From assembly GCA_963764505.1 (NCBI GenBank), contig CAVXSP010000001.1, forward strand, positions 1,736,001 to 1,800,000: a stretch of 64,000 bases of DNA, read 5' to 3'. The position numbers and the translations under genes were made by a program. A model generated the notes under the pieces. It did not search any database, was not told the DNA's origin, and saw only the letters and a list, made by a program, of their open reading frames with translations. This DNA is from CAVXSP01 sp963764505 (GTDB lineage: Bacteria > Acidobacteriota > Vicinamibacteria > Vicinamibacterales > SCN-69-37). Below are positions 60,031-64,000 of this stretch, piece by piece (position 1 is the stretch's first letter; each line of letters opens with the position of its first letter).

Positions 60031-61355
60031 GCCCGCTCCCGGCGGTCGGTGAGCACGAAGGTTCGCATCTCGTCGACGACGTAGTCCACCATGGTCTCGC
60101 TGATTCCGGGATACACCCCAATCCAGAAGGTGTTCGCCATGACGAGATCGGTGTTGGCGAGCGGACCGACGACCCGATGGGGCACCGCGCGGTAGGCCGG
60201 CTGGCGGAGCAGGTTCCCGCCGAAGAGCAGCCGGGTGCCGATCTTCCGCGACTCCAGGTAGCCGATCAGGTCCCGCCGCGAGAATGGGGCCTCCGGGCGC
60301 ACGGTGATCGCGAAGCCGAACCAGCTCGGATCGGCGTGAGGCGTCGCCTCGGGAAGCATCAGGAACGGCTCGAGCTCTCGCAGGCCGTCACGCAGGCGGC
60401 GCCAGTTGCGCGTGCGCGCCTCGATGAACTGCGGCAGCTTCCGGAGCTGCGCGACGCCGACGGCGGCCTGCATGTCCGTCGCTTTCAGGTTGTACCCGAG
60501 ATGCGAGTAGATGTACTTGTGGTCGTAGCCGGCCGGCAGATCGCCGAGCTGCCACGTGAAGCGCTTGCCGCAGGTGTCCGCGTCGCCCGGCTTGCACCAG
60601 CAGTCGCGTCCCCAGTCGCGGAACGATTCGACGATCGTCTTGAGACGCGGCTGACTGGTCAGCACGGCGCCGCCCTCGCCCATCGTGATGTGATGGGCGG
60701 GATAGAAGCTGCCCGTCGCCAGATCGCCGAACGTTCCGGTGTGCCGGCCCTTGTAGCGCGTCCCGAGTGCGTCGCAGTTGTCCTCGACGAGCCACAGGCC
60801 GTGCGCGCGGGCGAGGCCGCCGATCGCATCGAGATCGAACGCGTTGCCGAGCGTGTGCGCGAGAACGATGGCCTTCGTGCGCGGGCCGACGGCTTCCGCG
60901 ACACGCGCGGCATTCGCCTCGTAGGTCCCGAGGTCGATGTCGACGAAGACGGGCACGAGCCCGTTCTGCACGATCGGATTGACGGTCGTGGGGAAGCCCG
61001 CCGCGACCGTGATGACTTCGTCGCCGGGCACGAGCCGGCGCGCCCCGAGCGACGGCGAGGTCAACGCCGAGACGGCCAGCAGATTGGCGGACGACCCCGA
61101 GTTGCAGAGCACGGCGTGGCGGATCCCGACGAACTTCGCCAGCTCCGACTCGAATCGCTCGGCGAATCGCCCGGTCGTCAGCCAGAAGTCCAGCGTGGCT
61201 TCGGTGAGATGCGCAAGGTCGTCGGCGTCGAACACGCGGCCCGACACCGGGACGGGCGTTTCCCCGGGCACGAACGGCCCTGGACGGAAGGCGGCGTCGC
61301 TGTAGGCGCGGACCCGGTCGAGAATCTCCGCTTTGAGATCGGGCAGGTCAGGCAT
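60027..61355 (-). CDS. rfbH: RfbH-type CDP-4-keto-6-deoxyglucose 3-dehydrase
   Basis: 442 residues. It is a PLP enzyme of the sugar aminotransferase fold in which the Schiff-base Lys is replaced by His: SFYPAHHITMGEGGAV. This is diagnostic of 3-dehydrases (E1/DDAH). The Fe-S cluster region is RDWGRDCWCKPGDADTCGKRF, and LPAGYDHKYIYSHLGYNLKATDMQAAVG and CNSGSSANLLAVSAL are also canonical. With a reductase partner it removes the C3 hydroxyl to make 3,6-dideoxyhexoses such as abequose, paratose or tyvelose, or it makes related deoxysugars. No E3 reductase or RfbF is in the window. Confidence 0.94.
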   Translation of the reverse strand: MPDLPDLKAEILDRVRAYSDAAFRPGPFVPGETPVPVSGRVFDADDLAHLTEATLDFWLTTGRFAERFESELAKFVGIRHAVLCNSGSSANLLAVSALTSPSLGARRLVPGDEVITVAAGFPTTVNPIVQNGLVPVFVDIDLGTYEANAARVAEAVGPRTKAIVLAHTLGNAFDLDAIGGLARAHGLWLVEDNCDALGTRYKGRHTGTFGDLATGSFYPAHHITMGEGGAVLTSQPRLKTIVESFRDWGRDCWCKPGDADTCGKRFTWQLGDLPAGYDHKYIYSHLGYNLKATDMQAAVGVAQLRKLPQFIEARTRNWRRLRDGLRELEPFLMLPEATPHADPSWFGFAITVRPEAPFSRRDLIGYLESRKIGTRLLFGGNLLRQPAYRAVPHRVVGPLANTDLVMANTFWIGVYPGISETMVDYVVDEMRTFVLTDRRERA

Positions 61356-61382
61356 GGTCGCCGTTCCGGCCGAATCGGACGC

Positions 61383-62408
61383 TCATGTCTCGATCGCCGC
61401 CGGCTCGGCGACGCCGATGAACGACCGGTACCAAGCAATCGTCTCCCGCAGCCCCGTGTCGATGGTGAACTGCGGACGCCAGCCGAGCGCGTCGCGCGCG
61501 CGCCCGGCCGACAGCCACTGCTCCCGCAGCTCGCCGCGAGCGTCGTTCCGAATCTGCGGCTCGAGCGACTCGCAGCCCATCAGGCGCTGCAGGTGCGCGA
61601 CCATCTGGAGCACCGTCAGCGGCGCTTCGTCGCTGAAGTTGAAGGCCTGTCCGGCGACGCCGGGGCGCTCGAGCGCATCGGCCAGGCCGAGGTAGGCGCG
61701 CACCACGTCCTTCACGTACAGGTAGTCGCGCTTCGACTGGCCGTCGCTGCGGATCACCGGCCGTCGTCCGTTCAGGAAGTCGCGGACGGTCCCGGGAACG
61801 ATGCGGCTCCAGTTCAGATCGCCCCCGCCGTAGATGTTGCCGCAACGGGCGATCGTGACCGGCAGACCATACGTGTGGTGATAGCACTGGGCCAGCAGAT
61901 CGGTGCAGGATTTGGACACGTCGTAGGGATGACGGCCCTGCAGCGGCGCGCTCTCCACGTAGGGCAGCGCCTGCTCGCCGTACGCCTTGTCGCTCGACGC
62001 AATCACGACCCGCCGGACGAGGCCGTCGTGCCGGCGGCAGGCTTCGAGCAGGTTGTAGGTCCCGCGAATGTTCGCCTCGAACGTCACGAGCGGCGCCCGA
62101 TGCGCGGCGCCGACGATCGTCTGCGCGCCCAGGTGGAAGACGGTGTCGACGGCGTGCAGCGTCAGGGCGCGTTCGAGCGTGTCGATCTGCTCGAGCGCGC
62201 CGGAGACGACCGAGACGGAGTGGACGTCCCCGCTGCGATACAGCTCCGACTGCGGATCGGAATCGAGGACGAGCGCCGCGACGCGCGCGCCGGCCTCGAG
62301 CAGCGCCTTGACCAGCCAGGAGCCCACCATCCCGGTGGCGCCGGTCACGAGCACCTGCCGTCCGCGCCACTCGCGTGCGTCGGAGCTTCTTCCCGTAGGT
62401 CTCTCCAT
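61383..62408 (-). CDS. NAD-dependent nucleotide-sugar dehydratase (probable CDP-glucose 4,6-dehydratase)
   Basis: 341 residues from ATG 62408. Extended SDR: VLVTGATGMVGSWLVKALLEAG, VFHLGAQTIVGAAHRAPLVTFEANIRGTYNLLEACRR, IASSDKAYGE, the catalytic Tyr in HPYDVSKSCTDLLAQCYHHTYGLPVTIARCGNIYGGGDLNWSRIVPG, and a C-terminal substrate domain (SDGQSKRDYLYVKDVVRAYLGLAD). The SDKAYG motif and the rfbH-like neighbour 27 bases away favour a CDP-glucose 4,6-dehydratase (RfbG) that would feed RfbH. GDP-mannose 4,6-dehydratase is the main alternative. Confidence 0.82.
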   Translation of the reverse strand: MERPTGRSSDAREWRGRQVLVTGATGMVGSWLVKALLEAGARVAALVLDSDPQSELYRSGDVHSVSVVSGALEQIDTLERALTLHAVDTVFHLGAQTIVGAAHRAPLVTFEANIRGTYNLLEACRRHDGLVRRVVIASSDKAYGEQALPYVESAPLQGRHPYDVSKSCTDLLAQCYHHTYGLPVTIARCGNIYGGGDLNWSRIVPGTVRDFLNGRRPVIRSDGQSKRDYLYVKDVVRAYLGLADALERPGVAGQAFNFSDEAPLTVLQMVAHLQRLMGCESLEPQIRNDARGELREQWLSAGRARDALGWRPQFTIDTGLRETIAWYRSFIGVAEPAAIET

Positions 62409-62519
62409 AGGGCAGCCGGGAACGAGGATGGCAAAAATCGGACCGCGCCGCGCGCAGGACCGACGGACCGGACCCGGAACGGCCGTCTCGGGGCGCGCAC
62501 TAGCATACACCGCGGATCG

Positions 62520-62538
62520 CGGGCAGAAAGTCTGCCCG
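62520..62538. promoter_or_regulatory. 8-bp perfect hairpin between divergent sugar genes
   Basis: CGGGCAGA-AAG-TCTGCCCG is a perfect dyad in the 233-base gap between the dehydratase and the oxidoreductase genes. It may be an operator. A -10-like TAGTAT lies about ten bases further on. Confidence 0.45.
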
Positions 62539-62641
62539 AGGATGACTTAGTATGGGCCCGCCGGCGCTCCCGGCGCGGGTATATCCCTTGCAGCGAGCGG
62601 CCGCGACGTTTGCCTTCTCCGCCACCAAGGATTGCAGAATC

Positions 62642-63763
62642 GTGAAGAAACAGGTCGTTCTCGTCGGGCTCGGCAACGCGGGGTTCGACATCCACCTTCC
62701 GGCGCTCGCGGGCATGTCCTCGGTCACCGTGACCGGCGCCTGCGATCTGGACGCGGGCCGTCGGGCGCGCGCCGCGGCCAAGTACGGCGTCCCCGTCTTC
62801 GACGACTTCGATCGCATGCTCGCCGAGGCGCGGCCCGCCATCGTCGTCGTCGGGACGCCGCCCGACACGCACGCCGACTACTGCCTGCGCAGCCTGGCGG
62901 CGGGCGCGCACGTCATCTGCGAGAAGCCGTTCGTTTCGAGCCTCGACGAGGCCGACCGCGTCATCGCCGCCGCGCGCGCGGCCGGTCGCACCGTGGCGCT
63001 GAACCACGAGTTCCGCGAGATGCCGATCTTCCGGGCGATCCGGGCCGAGGCGGCGCGTCCGGAGACCGGTCCGATTGCCTTCGCGCAGGTGTGGCAGCTC
63101 ATGGACTTGCCGCCGTGGGCGGAGCCGGGCTGGCGCGGACAGATGGTTCAGCGCACGCTCTACGAAGCCGGCGTGCACCTGGTGGATTTCCTGATGGCGC
63201 TCTTCGGCGAGAAGCCCGTCAGCGTGCAGGCGACCACGTCGACCTGCGGCGTGCGGGAGGGCGAGACGGACGCGGTGGCGCTCCTGACGCTCGAGTTCTC
63301 GCGCGGCCGGCTGGCGCACGTGACGCAGAATCGACTGTGCAAGGGCGACACGCAGTATTTCGAAGTGCGCGCCGAGACGCCTCACACCTCCCTGCGCGCC
63401 TCGTTCGGGGGGCGGGTCCGGCTGTCGGCAGGTCTCTACCGGAGCACCACGCCGCACGTCCGCTTCGAGCGCGGGATCTCCGGGCTCGCCTGGAAGGAGA
63501 CCGGGTCGCGGCGGACCTTCCTCGCGCGCAACCCGAAGGATCCGACGGTGGTCGCCGCGCGCTTCCTGTTCGAGAAGACGCTGGCGGCGTTCGACGCCGG
63601 CACGGCGCCGCCCGCCAGCGCGGCCGACGGGCGCGACGTGCTCGAGGTGATCGCGGCGGCGTACCGGTCGGCGGCGACCGGCTGCCGGATCCGGCTGGAC
63701 GCGCCGGAGATGGCGTCCCTCGGGTCGTGGAAGATGGGGACGGCCCAGCTCCAGGAAGCCTGA
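62642..63763 (+). CDS. Gfo/Idh/MocA family oxidoreductase
   Basis: 373 residues from GTG 62642; the frame is open 90 bases earlier but the Rossmann domain begins here: VKKQVVLVGLGNAGFDIHLPALAGM with GLGNAGF, DIVVVGTPPDTH-like IVVVGTPPDTHADYCLRSLAAGAHVICEKPFV containing the signature EKP, and ALNHEFREMP. The C-terminal alpha/beta substrate domain contains YEAGVHLVDFLMALFGEKP with the catalytic His. These enzymes oxidise or reduce sugars at C2-C4 using NAD(P). Next to the deoxysugar genes it may reduce a 3-keto or 4-keto nucleotide sugar. It is divergent from that operon. Confidence 0.87.
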   Translation: MKKQVVLVGLGNAGFDIHLPALAGMSSVTVTGACDLDAGRRARAAAKYGVPVFDDFDRMLAEARPAIVVVGTPPDTHADYCLRSLAAGAHVICEKPFVSSLDEADRVIAAARAAGRTVALNHEFREMPIFRAIRAEAARPETGPIAFAQVWQLMDLPPWAEPGWRGQMVQRTLYEAGVHLVDFLMALFGEKPVSVQATTSTCGVREGETDAVALLTLEFSRGRLAHVTQNRLCKGDTQYFEVRAETPHTSLRASFGGRVRLSAGLYRSTTPHVRFERGISGLAWKETGSRRTFLARNPKDPTVVAARFLFEKTLAAFDAGTAPPASAADGRDVLEVIAAAYRSAATGCRIRLDAPEMASLGSWKMGTAQLQEA

Positions 63764-63773
63764 CCGAGCGGCC

Positions 63774-64000
63774 TCAGCTCCCTGAGTCCGCGGGCGCGTC
63801 CGATTCGCCGGGCCGCGGTCTGACGCGGAAGCGGTCCGCGAGATGGCCCACCATGGCGGTCACTTCTCTACGCGTGGACCGCGGCAGCACCCCCCACCAC
63901 AAGCCCGCCAGGAGGACCGCACCGCCGCCGGCGCGCAGCGCGACGTCCGCGCCGGACTGGCGCGCGCCAAGCCACGTGCCGTAGGCCAGCGCCACGACGA
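63774..64000 (-). CDS. C-terminal end of a membrane protein, probably polysaccharide flippase, off window
   Basis: Only the last 75 residues are in the window; the frame is open to the right edge. One or two hydrophobic segments (VVALAYGTWLGARQSG and VALRAGGGAVLLAGLWWGVL) precede a basic cytoplasmic tail (TRREVTAMVGHLADRFRVRPRPGE). The pattern, and its place at the end of a glycan operon, fit the C-terminus of an oligosaccharide flippase (Wzx/MVF type). It ends 10 bases from the convergent oxidoreductase gene. The identification is tentative. Confidence 0.5.
   Translation of the reverse strand, partial: VVALAYGTWLGARQSGADVALRAGGGAVLLAGLWWGVLPRSTRREVTAMVGHLADRFRVRPRPGESDAPADSGS

Noticed and set aside
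60177..62645. An 822-codon plus-strand open frame across rfbH and the dehydratase
   Set aside because: Antisense shadow; it spans two unrelated minus-strand genes and their gap.

Overview
The window is 64 kb of very GC-rich, densely packed bacterial DNA. It most likely comes from the chromosome of a soil-type acidobacterium close to the Vicinamibacteria (subdivision 6). The pointers are a PadR regulator paired with a duplicated orphan permease (ADOP type), a VWA protein of the acidobacterial type, many Tat-exported TIM-barrel sugar isomerase-like proteins, secreted FG-GAP proteins, PQQ-type quinoproteins and PVC-type cytochromes. No rRNA, tRNA, CRISPR array, integrase or transposase gene was seen, and no gap between genes exceeds about 300 bases.

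Layout. 1-14.4 kb: a quinoprotein cut by the left edge, a zinc-ribbon/membrane protein pair, a polysaccharide deacetylase, a penicillin-acylase-type hydrolase broken by two single-base insertions, a VWA protein, then a block of periplasmic oxidation genes (NIPSNAP protein, quinohaemoprotein with built-in cytochrome c, TIM-barrel isomerase, second quinoprotein coupled to a dihaem cytochrome). 14.4-20.3 kb: VOC protein, unknown helical protein, BlaI/BlaR1-like sensor pair with a clear BlaI operator, cupin protein, exported glycoside-hydrolase-like protein. 20.3-25.3 kb: an operon of three HlyD-type adaptors and one MacB-type permease with no ATPase gene. 25.3-33.5 kb: Ldh-family dehydrogenase, cytochrome/Vgb fusion, thioredoxin 2, class V aminotransferase, signal peptidase I, a DUF3500-HupE pair and small secreted proteins. 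33.5-41.6 kb: FG-GAP/DUF1080-like protein, Ca2+/H+ exchanger, a large PVC-type cytochrome protein, and two tandem Tat-exported isomerase-like proteins, the first frameshifted. A perfect 32-bp hairpin element separates the last two groups. 41.7-50.9 kb: lipoprotein peptidyl-prolyl isomerase, DUF190 protein, IlvD, flavin amine oxidase, HAD hydrolase, PadR-ADOP pair. 50.9-57.3 kb: a giant CPBP-type membrane protease with duplicated soluble domains, divergent from a nucleotidyltransferase/small-protein pair, then secreted proteins. 57.3-64 kb: a cell-surface glycan locus (GT39, GT2, RfbH, nucleotide-sugar dehydratase, Gfo/Idh/MocA oxidoreductase, probable flippase end).

How it fits together. The dominant theme is secreted or periplasmic carbohydrate oxidation: quinoproteins and c-type cytochromes pass electrons to the respiratory chain, and exported TIM-barrel, DUF1080-like and glycosidase-like proteins could process the products. 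The second theme is envelope biogenesis and export: adaptors and permeases, signal peptidase, glycan synthesis. Many genes are coupled by 4-base stop/start overlaps. At least six genes have a -10-like hexamer only 6-13 bases before the start codon and no ribosome-binding site, suggesting leaderless mRNAs. Short tandem repeats of 7, 8, 9, 12 and about 20 bases sit at several gene ends and inside linkers. Three single-G insertions break otherwise intact reading frames and may be assembly errors.
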